Origin: CAWHHZ01 sp963829355
Lineage (GTDB): Bacteria; Acidobacteriota; Thermoanaerobaculia; Gp7-AA8; JAHWKK01
Direction of reading: 5' to 3'
Assembly (NCBI GenBank): GCA_963829355.1
Contig: CAWHHZ010000004.1
Coordinates: 124,001 to 188,000, forward strand
DNA: 64,000 nt
Made by a program: the position numbers and the translations under genes. Positions 35,859-43,534 of this stretch are shown here, piece by piece (position 1 is the stretch's first letter; each line of letters opens with the position of its first letter). The notes beneath the pieces are model-generated. The model saw only the letters and a program-made list of their open reading frames with translations. It ran no database searches and was not told the origin of the DNA.

Positions 35859-36533
35859 TCAGGGAATCGGGTCGACGTAGAGGGCTCGTGAGACGCCGTC
35901 CATCTCCCGAATCCGCGTCATCGCATCGTGCGAGAGCGGCGAGTCGAGATCGATATGCATGAATGCCTCGCGTCCCCGCTGCTTTCTCGAACAATAAAGC
36001 GATGCGATGTTGATCCCTTCCTCGGCGATCACCCCCGTCACCTGATGAATCATCGCCGGGCGGTCCCTGTAGAACATCATCAGCGTCGGAGAGTTTCCCG
36101 AGTAGCTCGCGTTGAACCCGTTGATCCTGAAAACATCGATCACCCCTCCACCCGTCGACGATCCGACGACCTCGGCCTCGCGGGTGCGACCGGTCGCCAC
36201 GATCCGGACGGTATTCGGGTGGACATCCCCAAGGTCCTGCGGCTCGAAGTCGATGTCGATGTCGCGTTCTTCGGCGACTCGAATCGCCTCGGGGATCAAC
36301 GGATCATTGACCGCCAGACCCGTGGCGCCCCCGACCAGCGCGAAGTCCGAGCCGTGGCCGCGGAAGGTCTTCTCGAGGGGAGGGTGGAGATGGAAGCGGA
36401 GTTTCACCGGGTCCTCTCCCAGGAGCGCATGCGCAACCCGCCCCAGCCGCGCCGTGCCGGCGGTGTGAGAGCTGGAGGGCCCGACCATGACCGGTCCCAT
36501 GATTTCGAGAATCGATACTTTTCGTTTGCTCAC
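35859..36533 (-). CDS. sdaAB: L-serine dehydratase beta subunit with ACT domain
   Basis: A 224-residue protein. GTG 36533 gives the expected N-terminus (SKRKVSILEIMGPVMVGPSSSHTAG); the longer upstream frame is not family-like. The beta-chain domain has the SSSHTAG substrate loop and the FRGHGSDFALVGG segment. An ACT regulatory domain follows from about residue 150 (NSPTLMMFYRDRPAMIHQVTGVI), which usually senses an amino acid. It is co-transcribed with the alpha subunit. Confidence 0.9.
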   Translation of the reverse strand: MSKRKVSILEIMGPVMVGPSSSHTAGTARLGRVAHALLGEDPVKLRFHLHPPLEKTFRGHGSDFALVGGATGLAVNDPLIPEAIRVAEERDIDIDFEPQDLGDVHPNTVRIVATGRTREAEVVGSSTGGGVIDVFRINGFNASYSGNSPTLMMFYRDRPAMIHQVTGVIAEEGINIASLYCSRKQRGREAFMHIDLDSPLSHDAMTRIREMDGVSRALYVDPIP

Positions 36534-36823
36534 GTGTGGTTGATTGTAGCCCTCTCTGTAGTGTGCTGAATGATTGAGAGGATACGTCTTCAAGTCTTCA
36601 GCCAGTTGTCGACTGTAAGAGCTGGTGACCACCGAAGCGCAAAATCGCCCGGCGTCCTCCGGCCCGCCGACCACGAGAGCATTGTCATCCTTCGCTGGCG
36701 CTCAGGACGACAGCCCGGGGGTGTTTTCAGCGCAGCGAAGGGGAGCGGGCGGCGAAGCTCGCCCTTTCTCCCTCCCGTACCGCGAGACTCGGGTCCCGGC
36801 GCGGTGATAGACTGAACAGTCCG

Positions 36824-37196
36824 ATGGCTAACGGTGCCACGATCATCGTCATCGACGACGACGAATCGATTTTGATGCTGATGAGGAGTTTGCTGCGTCA
36901 CCGTGGTTTCAATCCGGTCACGGTGTCTTCAGGCAAGGAAGCCCTCGAAGCACTCGATCGGGAGGTGCCGGATCTCGTTTTGCTCGATTTGGGGCTGCAA
37001 GACATCCCCGGCCGCGAACTGATCCCGAAAATCCGGCAGCGAAATCAGCAGGTACCAATCTTGATCGTCAGTGGCCGTTCGATGTCGGATTCGGATATAT
37101 CTGCGTTAGGGCGCGGCCGATTTTCTGCAGAAGCCCTTCGATATCGACGAGCTCGTCTCGACGATCAGGCGCCATCTCGCGATGGTCGGTTGTTGA
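36824..37196 (+). CDS. Response regulator receiver protein, frameshifted
   Basis: A single-domain CheY-like protein. Acidic pocket DDDES, phosphoacceptor Asp in LVLLDLGLQD, Ser/Thr position in ILIVSGRS, and after a frame change near 37112 the conserved lysine in ADFLQKPFDIDELVSTIRRHL. The reconstructed product is about 123 residues, ending at TGA 37194-37196. One base too many (TTAGGGCGCGGCC) breaks the frame. In the uncorrected frame it would end in non-family sequence and lose the Lys. Partner kinase not visible; no output domain, so it acts through protein contacts. Confidence 0.75.
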
Positions 37197-37240
37197 CCTG
37201 CATCCAACTTGCTTCGAACTCATTCAGGAGGTTTGATTAA

Positions 37241-38656
37241 ATGATCTATAGCGAACGTGGAGAGCTTCTGACTGCTCTCGAGAAAGCTGGCGTGTCCGTC
37301 GACGGTGGTCGCGCCGAAACCCAGGACGTATCGAAAGTACGGGATACGCTCATCGATGATCTGGCGTGGACCGCGGTATTCTCCGAGAATGACGAGACGA
37401 GACATCTCGCCCGCAACATGATTCACGACCTGGCGTGGCAGAGCGGTGCGATCCCCTCGTCGATCCAGGATCTGTACGAGGCGCTCGGCAGGAAAGAGGT
37501 CGAAGAGAGCTTCACGGTCCCCGCCCACAACATCCGTACCCTGACCTACGACGTCTGTCGCGCTCTGTTCCGTGCGGCGATGGCGAAGAATGTCGGGGTC
37601 TTCATCTTCGAGATCGCACGATCCGAGATCGGCTATACGGAGCAGCGACCCGCTGAGTATGCGGCGTGTGTGCTCGCTGCCGCCGTCAAGGAAGGCTTTC
37701 AGGGACCGGTCTTCATTCAGGGAGATCATTTCCAGGCCAGCGCGAAGAAGTGGTTCGCCGACGGACGGGAAGCCGAGACCGAGGCAATCAAGGGGTTGAT
37801 CCGGGAAGCGATCGATGCCGAGTTCTACAACATCGACATCGATACCTCGACCCTGGTGCAGCTCGAGCACGAGACCGTCGACCGGCAGCAGAAGGAGAAC
37901 TACGAGGGGAGCGCGCTCTTCACGAAGTACATCCGGGAGCACGAGCCGGAGGATCTGACCATTTCCGTCGGAGGAGAGATCGGCGAGGTCGGAACCGAGA
38001 ACACCACCCCCGAGGAGTACAGGGCGTACATCGACGGATATCAGCGGACGCTCCCCGATGGGATGAAGGGCGTCAGCAAAGTGTCGATCCAGACCGGTAC
38101 ATCCCACGGAGGCATTCCGCTGCCGGACGGTTCGGTCGCAAAAGTCAGCATCGACTTCGATCGGATCCGTGAGATCACGAAGATCTCGCGCGAGGAGTTC
38201 GGCATCTCGGGCGCCGTGCAACACGGTGCCTCGACGCTTCCCGACGAAGTGTTCGACGAGTTCCCGAAAGCCGATACAGTCGAGATTCATCTCGCGACCG
38301 GCTTCCAGAACATGATCTACGATCACGACAAGTTTCCTTCGGATCTGCGCGACGAGATCCGCTCGTGGTGCAACGACAATCTGTCGAAAGAGCGGAAGGA
38401 CGGCCAGACCGACGAGCAGTTCTTCTATACCAGTCGCAAGAAAGCGCTGGGGCCGTTCAAGCTACGGATCTGGGAGATGCCGACCGCGAGCAAGTCCGCG
38501 ATCATGAAGGATCTCGAGAACAAGTTCTCGTTCCTGTTCGGCAAACTCGGCGTCGAGAACACGAAGGATGTCGTCGAGCGATGGGTGAAGAACGAGGGCG
38601 CAAGGCTCCGACGCGATCGGCGAAGGGCGCCGCGGCGGGATCGATGGCGTTCGTGA
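37241..38656 (+). CDS. Class II fructose-bisphosphate aldolase-like protein
   Basis: A 471-residue TIM-barrel protein with AGGAGG upstream of its ATG. Motifs include FTVPAHNIRTLTYDVCRA, the metal-binding GDHFQ (161-165), NIDIDTSTLV, GGEIGEVGTENTT and VQHGASTLPDEVF. It belongs to a long class II aldolase-related family rather than the classical FbaA. It would cleave a phosphorylated ketose, or act on a related substrate. The last about 18 residues are arginine-rich (RLRRDRRRAPRRDRWRS). Another frame starting near 38608 gives KAPTRSAKGAAAGSMAFVNE and stops at 38676, so a final frameshift is suspected. Confidence 0.8.
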   Translation: MIYSERGELLTALEKAGVSVDGGRAETQDVSKVRDTLIDDLAWTAVFSENDETRHLARNMIHDLAWQSGAIPSSIQDLYEALGRKEVEESFTVPAHNIRTLTYDVCRALFRAAMAKNVGVFIFEIARSEIGYTEQRPAEYAACVLAAAVKEGFQGPVFIQGDHFQASAKKWFADGREAETEAIKGLIREAIDAEFYNIDIDTSTLVQLEHETVDRQQKENYEGSALFTKYIREHEPEDLTISVGGEIGEVGTENTTPEEYRAYIDGYQRTLPDGMKGVSKVSIQTGTSHGGIPLPDGSVAKVSIDFDRIREITKISREEFGISGAVQHGASTLPDEVFDEFPKADTVEIHLATGFQNMIYDHDKFPSDLRDEIRSWCNDNLSKERKDGQTDEQFFYTSRKKALGPFKLRIWEMPTASKSAIMKDLENKFSFLFGKLGVENTKDVVERWVKNEGARLRRDRRRAPRRDRWRS

Positions 38657-38682
38657 ACGAAGGGGAAGGGGAGTGAGGGGGG

Positions 38683-38946
38683 ACGATGAAAGATGAACGA
38701 TGAACGATGAACGATGAAAGATGAACGATGAACGATGAACGATGAACGATGAAGAAATGCTGAATGCTGAATGCTCTTGAAGTGAGCGAAAACGGGCTTG
38801 TCATCCTGAGCGCAGCGAAGGATCGGGTGCGTCCTGACTCTCGCATACTTCCGGTGCTGAGAGTAGAGCCGTGCGAGATGCTTCGACCGTCCCTTCGGCT
38901 TCGCTCAGGGCAGGCCTCCGCGTCGCTCCGGCGGCTCAGGATGACA
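38683..38946. repeat. Heptamer arrays and family B palindrome (intergenic)
   Basis: Ten tandem 7-bp units of ACGATGA (two are AAGATGA) run from 38683 to 38752, then three AATGCTG-like units at 38756-38776. The first unit starts 6 bases after the alternative stop of the aldolase gene. A family B palindrome follows (38799-38946, TGTCATCCTGAGC ... GCTCAGGATGACA) with a longer internal insertion. No gene is visible to 39043. Confidence 0.75.
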
Positions 38947-39043
38947 GCGGCTTTCTTACGCTCCCCCCAATTGACACAAGGCGTCGAAAAACGGCTCATG
39001 TTGACCACCTCTTTCTCACAACGACCACGACCGTCGCACAAGC

Positions 39044-39841
39044 ATGCTTAGCCAAGCTGAGTTTGCGGCTACGTTTGGACATCCGGCGCTGTTCGGGATG
39101 GTTCATCTTCTTCCGCTTCCGGGAGCGCCTTTGTGGCGGGGCTCGATGGATGAAGTCATCGATCGGGCACTCGCCGATGCGGCGACACTGGAGGAGGCGG
39201 GGTTTGACGGGGTGGTCGTGGAGAATTTCGGTGACCTGCCGTTCGCGCCTGCCGTTGGCGCCGAGACGATCGCGGCGATGAGTGTGGTGGTCTCTCGCAT
39301 CGCAGCCTCGTCGGTACTGAAAGTCGGGGTCAACGTTCTGCGCAATGACGCTCGTGCGGCCCTGGCCATCGCGGCGTCCGCACGCGCGTCGTTCATTCGC
39401 GTCAACGTCCATGCCGGCACGATGGCGACTGATCAGGGTGTGATCGACGGCGATGCCGCGGGTACCTTGCGATACCGTCGGGCGCTCGCCGTCGAACAGA
39501 TCGCGATCTTCGCGGATCTCCTGGTCAAGCACGCGGCACCCCTGGTCGAGACCGACCCAGTGCATGCAGCGCGCGAGTTGCGCGAGCGGGGTCTGGCGGA
39601 TGCGGTTTTGATCACAGGCCATGCGACCGGAGCCGCTGCCGACATCGATCTCGTTCGCCGGATACGGGGAGCGGTCGATGCCCCGCTGGTGGTCGCGAGT
39701 GGCGTCAGTGAGGAAAACGCAAGAGAACTGGCGGAGCTCGCCGACGGGATGATCATCGGAACCTCCATCAAGAAGGATGGCGACACCGTGGCCCCAGTCG
39801 ATCGCAAGCGTGCCTGCCGAATCGTCTCCCTGGTGAAATGA
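39044..39841 (+). CDS. BtpA/SgcQ family TIM-barrel protein
   Basis: A 265-residue protein with the BtpA-family opening FGMVHLLPLPGAPLWRGS. Further motifs are GFDGVVVENFGDLPFAPAVG, FIRVNVHAGTMATDQG and LADGMIIGTSIKKDG. In cyanobacteria BtpA affects photosystem I stability, but most members are of unknown function and resemble phosphate-binding barrels. There is no photosynthetic context here. The next gene is cysS, 31 bases downstream. Confidence 0.85.
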   Translation: MLSQAEFAATFGHPALFGMVHLLPLPGAPLWRGSMDEVIDRALADAATLEEAGFDGVVVENFGDLPFAPAVGAETIAAMSVVVSRIAASSVLKVGVNVLRNDARAALAIAASARASFIRVNVHAGTMATDQGVIDGDAAGTLRYRRALAVEQIAIFADLLVKHAAPLVETDPVHAARELRERGLADAVLITGHATGAAADIDLVRRIRGAVDAPLVVASGVSEENARELAELADGMIIGTSIKKDGDTVAPVDRKRACRIVSLVK

Positions 39842-39872
39842 AAGCGCCGGACAACGGATTCTGCAGGAAGTC

Positions 39873-41273
39873 ATGCTGAGACTGTTCAACACACTCCACC
39901 GCAAGCTGGAAGAATTCACGCCGTCCGAAGAAGGGCATGTGCGGTACTACGCATGCGGGCCTACGGTGTACAACTTCGTCCACATCGGCAATCTGCGGAC
40001 GTTTCTGTGGAACGACGTGCTGCGGCGGTACCTCGAGTGGAAGGGGTATCGCGTCACCTACGTCATGAACATCACCGACATCGATGACAAGATCATTCGC
40101 GGTGCGAACGAGAAGGGTGTCGATATCCGAACGTTCTCCGAGCCGTTCACGGAGGCGTTCTTCGAGAACCTCGAGACGCTTCGTATCCGGCGGGCCGACA
40201 TTCATCCGAAGGCGACCGAGCACATCGACGAGATGGTCGGGCTCGTCGAATCTCTCCGCGAGCGTGGTCACACGTACGAGGCGGATGGTTCCGTCTATTT
40301 CGACATCAGCACCCTCGACGAGTACGGGAAGCTCTCCGGAGTCGACGTCACGAGCTCCGGAACGGTCTCGAGGATCGAGAGTGACGAGTACGAGAAGGAC
40401 AACGCGCGCGACTTCGTTCTCTGGAAAGGTAAGAAGGAAGGGGAGCCGTCGTGGGAGGTGCCGATCGGCGACGGACGCCCAGGATGGCACCTCGAGTGCT
40501 CGGCGATGTCGATGAAGTACCTCGGCGAGACCTTCGACATCCACACCGGCGCAGTGGATCTCGTGTTTCCGCACCACGAGAACGAGATCGCCCAGAGTGA
40601 AGGTGCGACCGGTAAGCCATTCGTCCGCTACTGGGTCCATGGTGAGCACCTGATCGTCGAGGATCAGAAGATGTCGAAATCACTCGGCAACTTCTTCACA
40701 CTTCCCGACCTGCTCGAGAAGGGGGCGTCGCCGCTTCAGATCCGTTACGCCCTGCTGGCGGTTCCGTATCGCACGAAGTTGAATTTCATGATGAAGTCGC
40801 TCGAGGATGCGAAGCATGCGCTCGAGCGGCTCGAGCTGTTCATGCTCCGGATGCGACAGATCGCGGACCAGACTTCGGGGGTGGATGAAGATCAGGGCGC
40901 CGTGATCGCGGAGAGGCTTCTCGAGCAGTTCGAGGAGGCGATGGACAACGACCTGAACACGGCCGGTGCTCTCGGAGCGATTTTCGCCGCGGTTCGCGAC
41001 GCCAATACTTCAGCCGATGCCGGAAAGATCGGTGCGGCGGGAGCGCAGGCGCTCGTCGAGGCGATCGAAAGAGCTGACCAGGTCCTCGACATCCTTCCCG
41101 AGGCACAGGAAGGTCTCGATGACGAGATCCAGCAATTGGTCGACGCGCGTGATGCCGCCCGAGCCCGTCGCGACTTCGCCGAGTCCGATCGTCTGCGAGA
41201 CGCGCTGCAGTCGCGCGGCATTATTCTCGAGGACACGCCACAAGGCACACGGTGGCGGAAGTTGAGTCGTTGA
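39873..41273 (+). CDS. cysS: Cysteinyl-tRNA synthetase
   Basis: A 466-residue class I synthetase. Class signature VHIGN (HIGH-type) follows the zinc cysteine in YACGPTVYN. The second zinc region is GWHLECSAMSM with HHENEIAQSE, and KMSKS occurs as DQKMSKSLGNF. The length is normal. The final codons (LSR, then TGA) already lie within an octameric GTTGAGTC array that continues past the stop. Confidence 0.96.
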   Translation: MLRLFNTLHRKLEEFTPSEEGHVRYYACGPTVYNFVHIGNLRTFLWNDVLRRYLEWKGYRVTYVMNITDIDDKIIRGANEKGVDIRTFSEPFTEAFFENLETLRIRRADIHPKATEHIDEMVGLVESLRERGHTYEADGSVYFDISTLDEYGKLSGVDVTSSGTVSRIESDEYEKDNARDFVLWKGKKEGEPSWEVPIGDGRPGWHLECSAMSMKYLGETFDIHTGAVDLVFPHHENEIAQSEGATGKPFVRYWVHGEHLIVEDQKMSKSLGNFFTLPDLLEKGASPLQIRYALLAVPYRTKLNFMMKSLEDAKHALERLELFMLRMRQIADQTSGVDEDQGAVIAERLLEQFEEAMDNDLNTAGALGAIFAAVRDANTSADAGKIGAAGAQALVEAIERADQVLDILPEAQEGLDDEIQQLVDARDAARARRDFAESDRLRDALQSRGIILEDTPQGTRWRKLSR

Positions 41274-41503
41274 GTCGTTGGGTCATTGATTGTTGGGCTG
41301 TTGAGAGCCGAACGTGTTTCTGTCATCCTGAGCCGCCGGATCCCGCGAAGCGGGAGGAGGACGGTCGAAGGATCGCGTTCAAGCTACCTCGAGTTGGATT
41401 CACGCGATCCTTCGCTGCGCTCAGGATGACAGCTCAGGTGCACGCTCTTTCCAAAAATGACCCAATGACTCAACGACTCAATGACCCAATGACCCACCAC
41501 CAA
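41261..41503. repeat. Nested palindrome of octamers and a family B repeat
   Basis: Left arm: octamers GTTGAGTC (twice), GTTGGGTC and ATTGATTG from 41261. Right arm: AATGACCC, AATGACTC, AACGACTC, AATGACCC, AATGACCC at 41456-41495, complementary in sense to the left arm. Between them is a family B palindrome (41321-41432, TGTCATCCTGAGC to GCTCAGGATGACAG). The structure fills the whole gap between the cysS stop and the ruvA start. Confidence 0.75.
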
Positions 41504-42093
41504 TGATCGCTTATCTCGAAGGACCCATCCACACTCTCTCGCCCGAACGCGTGATCATCAAATGCGGGGGGGTCGGTTACAGCGTCAACATCCCGCTCTC
41601 TACGTACTATGTGCTGGAGGGGAAGAAGGAAGCCTCGCTCCAGATCCACACGCAGGTGCGCGAGGACATCCTCGCCCTGTTCGGATTCTCGTCAGGGGCG
41701 GAGAAGGCTGCGTTCGAGAAGCTGATCACGATCTCCGGGATCGGCCCGAAACTGGCGCAGTCGATTCTCTCGGGGATCGACGTCAACGAGCTGATCGAAG
41801 CGATCGCACGCGGCGACGCGAAGCGGCTCAACGCCATCCCGGGAGTCGGAAAGAAGACGGCCGAGCGAATCGTCCTCGAACTGCGCGACAAGCTCATCGC
41901 GGACGGACTCGATGTACCGTCCGCGGTGACGCCCAGGACCGGTGTCGAGGACGACGTGGTCTCCGCTCTCGTCAATCTCGGCTACAAAGCGAATTTCGCC
42001 GAGAAGGCGGTATCCAAGGCGCGCGAGAAACTGGGCGATGATCCGGAGTTTCCGGAGCTCCTGAAGTCGTCGCTGCGCCATCTGACGAGCTAG
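41503..42093 (+). CDS. ruvA: Holliday junction DNA helicase subunit RuvA
   Basis: A 196-residue protein. N-terminal OB fold (MIAYLEGPIHTLSPERVII), two helix-hairpin-helix motifs (ISGIGPKLAQSIL and IPGVGKKTAERIV), and a C-terminal RuvB-contact domain (DDVVSALVNLGYKANFAEKAV). RuvA binds four-way junctions and guides branch migration by RuvB. ruvB and ruvC are not in the window. The start codon abuts the palindromic repeat on its left, and a long mirrored palindrome follows. Confidence 0.95.
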   Translation: MIAYLEGPIHTLSPERVIIKCGGVGYSVNIPLSTYYVLEGKKEASLQIHTQVREDILALFGFSSGAEKAAFEKLITISGIGPKLAQSILSGIDVNELIEAIARGDAKRLNAIPGVGKKTAERIVLELRDKLIADGLDVPSAVTPRTGVEDDVVSALVNLGYKANFAEKAVSKAREKLGDDPEFPELLKSSLRHLTS

Positions 42094-42101
42094 GGCAAGC
42101 T

Positions 42102-42269
42102 CAAAGTTCAACGTGGACCTGGTGGACAAAAGCGTGGACGAAGGAGTGGACAGCTGCGTGGACCAAAGCCTTGACTAATGCCAGGTACTCCCGTCCACGC
42201 GTTTGTCCACGCCTCTGTCCACGCTACAGTCCACCAAGTCCACGACCTTGACTAACTTCTGAACTTTTG
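42102..42269. repeat. Mirrored palindrome of 12-bp-periodic GTGGAC units
   Basis: GTGGAC occurs at 42113, 42122, 42134, 42146 and 42158; its complement GTCCAC at 42193, 42205, 42217, 42229 and 42238. Spacings are 9, 12, 12, 12 on the left and 12, 12, 12, 9 on the right, exactly mirrored about 42178. The 6-bp spacers differ between arms, but the flanks CAAAGTTCA (42102) and TGAACTTTTG (42260) also pair. The loop is 29 nt. A CCTTGACTAA decamer recurs in the loop and beyond the right arm. Confidence 0.85.
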
Positions 42270-42379
42270 AACTCTCTCCACTGGAAATACCCACTCCCCA
42301 CCCGATGTTGCACGGTCATTCACAGAAGTTCCCCTTGCGGGAACCAATACTCAAACAACTGAATATACGGGAGTTCGCC

Positions 42380-42538
42380 ATGGCGGAACAGAAGACCCGC
42401 GAGCTCATGGCTCGCAACAACATCACGATCGAAGACCTGCGTGAGCGGAAGCACACGCTCCATCACCTGCGGAATGTCGTACGCTCGGAAGAGATGCCGT
42501 TCGACGTTTTCCGTACGCTGGTGATGCACCGCCGCTGA
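42380..42538 (+). CDS. Small hypothetical protein (52 residues)
   Basis: The ATG at 42380 has GGGAG six bases upstream, and the short frame ends just before a good intrinsic terminator, the arrangement of a real small gene. The product is charged and helical (MAEQKTRELMARNNITIEDL, then HHLRNVVRSEEMPFDVFRTL). I do not recognise it. An in-frame extension upstream to 42305 lacks a ribosome binding site. Confidence 0.55.
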   Translation: MAEQKTRELMARNNITIEDLRERKHTLHHLRNVVRSEEMPFDVFRTLVMHRR

Positions 42539-42564
42539 GCGGTTCTCGTACGATCGTTTGCACA

Positions 42565-42588
42565 GGCGGCCTTCGGGGCCGCCTTTTT
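42565..42588 (+). terminator. Intrinsic terminator
   Basis: GGCGGCC, a TTCG-type loop and GGGCCGCC form a GC-rich stem followed by TTTTT. It follows the small gene and reaches the 3' end of the convergent DUF2752-like gene. Confidence 0.85.
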
Positions 42589-42983
42589 CATGTCCAGATC
42601 TGAATCGATCGCACGATCAGGATAGTGCTTACGGCGAATAGCGTCGCGAGGTCGAATCTGCGGAGACCAGAGACGTGCCCGAACCACTTGAAAGCGCGAG
42701 CGGTGAGGTGAGCGACCGCGAGGAGAAACATGGCCGGCGCGACCCAGTTCAAGTGAAGTGATCTTCCGATCTCGCCTCGGCCGAGCGCGATCACGCTGCG
42801 GGTCATGCCGCAGCCGGGGCAGGGCAGGCCGGCAATCCGCTGGCTGAGGCACACTGAAGCTTCAGGAAAGATGCCGAGTCTTTCCGCCACAGGCGCGAGC
42901 AGAGCTCCGACGACAATCATCCCAGCCAGAAGCAGCGAAGTGAGATCGGCGCCGTTCAACCGGTCTCGCGCGCCTGAGCTCAT
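42588..42983 (-). CDS. DUF2752-like membrane protein
   Basis: A 131-residue protein with three hydrophobic segments and the family-defining LPCPGCGMTRSVIALGRGE motif with two conserved cysteines. The function of the family is unknown; members occur widely as single-gene membrane proteins. It overlaps the upstream gene by four bases (42980-42983) and is probably co-transcribed with it. Confidence 0.8.
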   Translation of the reverse strand: MSSGARDRLNGADLTSLLLAGMIVVGALLAPVAERLGIFPEASVCLSQRIAGLPCPGCGMTRSVIALGRGEIGRSLHLNWVAPAMFLLAVAHLTARAFKWFGHVSGLRRFDLATLFAVSTILIVRSIQIWT

Positions 42984-43519
42984 CCGGGCACTTTCTGGAG
43001 GCGTTCCAGAACTCCGAGCGCTTCGTCGAACTGTTCGCGCGCGAGCCCCAGATATTCATGAACCTCGTCAATGTAGCCGTCAGTGGACGCGGACCAGACG
43101 CGGTTGATGTACCGCTCACCCGCCGCAAATGGGTTCATGAGATCGGCGTACGCCTGCAGCCCGAAACGATGGGCCACGCTCATGCGGGCGAGTGCCACCG
43201 AGTCGAGATGAGCGGGAAGAGAGGCGTCGATGAGCTCGTGGACGGTGTAGACGTCGATCTCCTGTTTTCTGCTGTCCATGTCCGTGACCTTGGCGAGGAT
43301 TTCTCGCAGATGACTGTCGACAGCCTCGAGATTGGTAACCAGAGTCCCTTCGTGGCTTGCTTCCCTCCGCATACCGACGCGTACGACGATGACTCCCGCC
43401 ACACCGATCGCGGTCGCTACGAGATAGGGAACGAGCTGGATCCCTTCGGTCTTTACCACGATGAAATACGCGCCGCCCAGAAATCCGAGCGTGATGAGGG
43501 CATATCCGAGTTTTCTCAT
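42980..43519 (-). CDS. Membrane protein of unknown function
   Basis: A 179-residue protein. Two adjacent transmembrane segments lie at the N-terminus (LGYALITLGFLGGAYFIVV and LVATAIGVAGVIVVRVGM). A long helical cytoplasmic part follows (VDSHLREILAKVTDMDSRKQ, ADLMNPFAAGERYINRVWSA, EYLGLAREQFDEALGVLERL). The FAxGERYINRxWSASxDGY segment looks conserved, but I cannot name the family. It lies between the OPT transporter and DUF2752-like genes, all on the minus strand with gaps under 20 bases. Confidence 0.6.
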   Translation of the reverse strand: MRKLGYALITLGFLGGAYFIVVKTEGIQLVPYLVATAIGVAGVIVVRVGMRREASHEGTLVTNLEAVDSHLREILAKVTDMDSRKQEIDVYTVHELIDASLPAHLDSVALARMSVAHRFGLQAYADLMNPFAAGERYINRVWSASTDGYIDEVHEYLGLAREQFDEALGVLERLQKVPG

Positions 43520-43534
43520 GTCGATCTCCCTTCC

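Noticed and set aside
35060..35962. 300-residue plus-strand ORF
   Set aside because: It is antisense to both L-serine dehydratase subunits.
38683..38752. Possible CRISPR-like array
   Set aside because: Units are 7 bp, contiguous, with no spacers and no cas genes; it is a simple tandem repeat.
42113..42243. Plasmid or phage iterons / replication origin
   Set aside because: The hexamers are mirrored rather than in one orientation, and no rep gene or AT-rich unwinding region is next to them.
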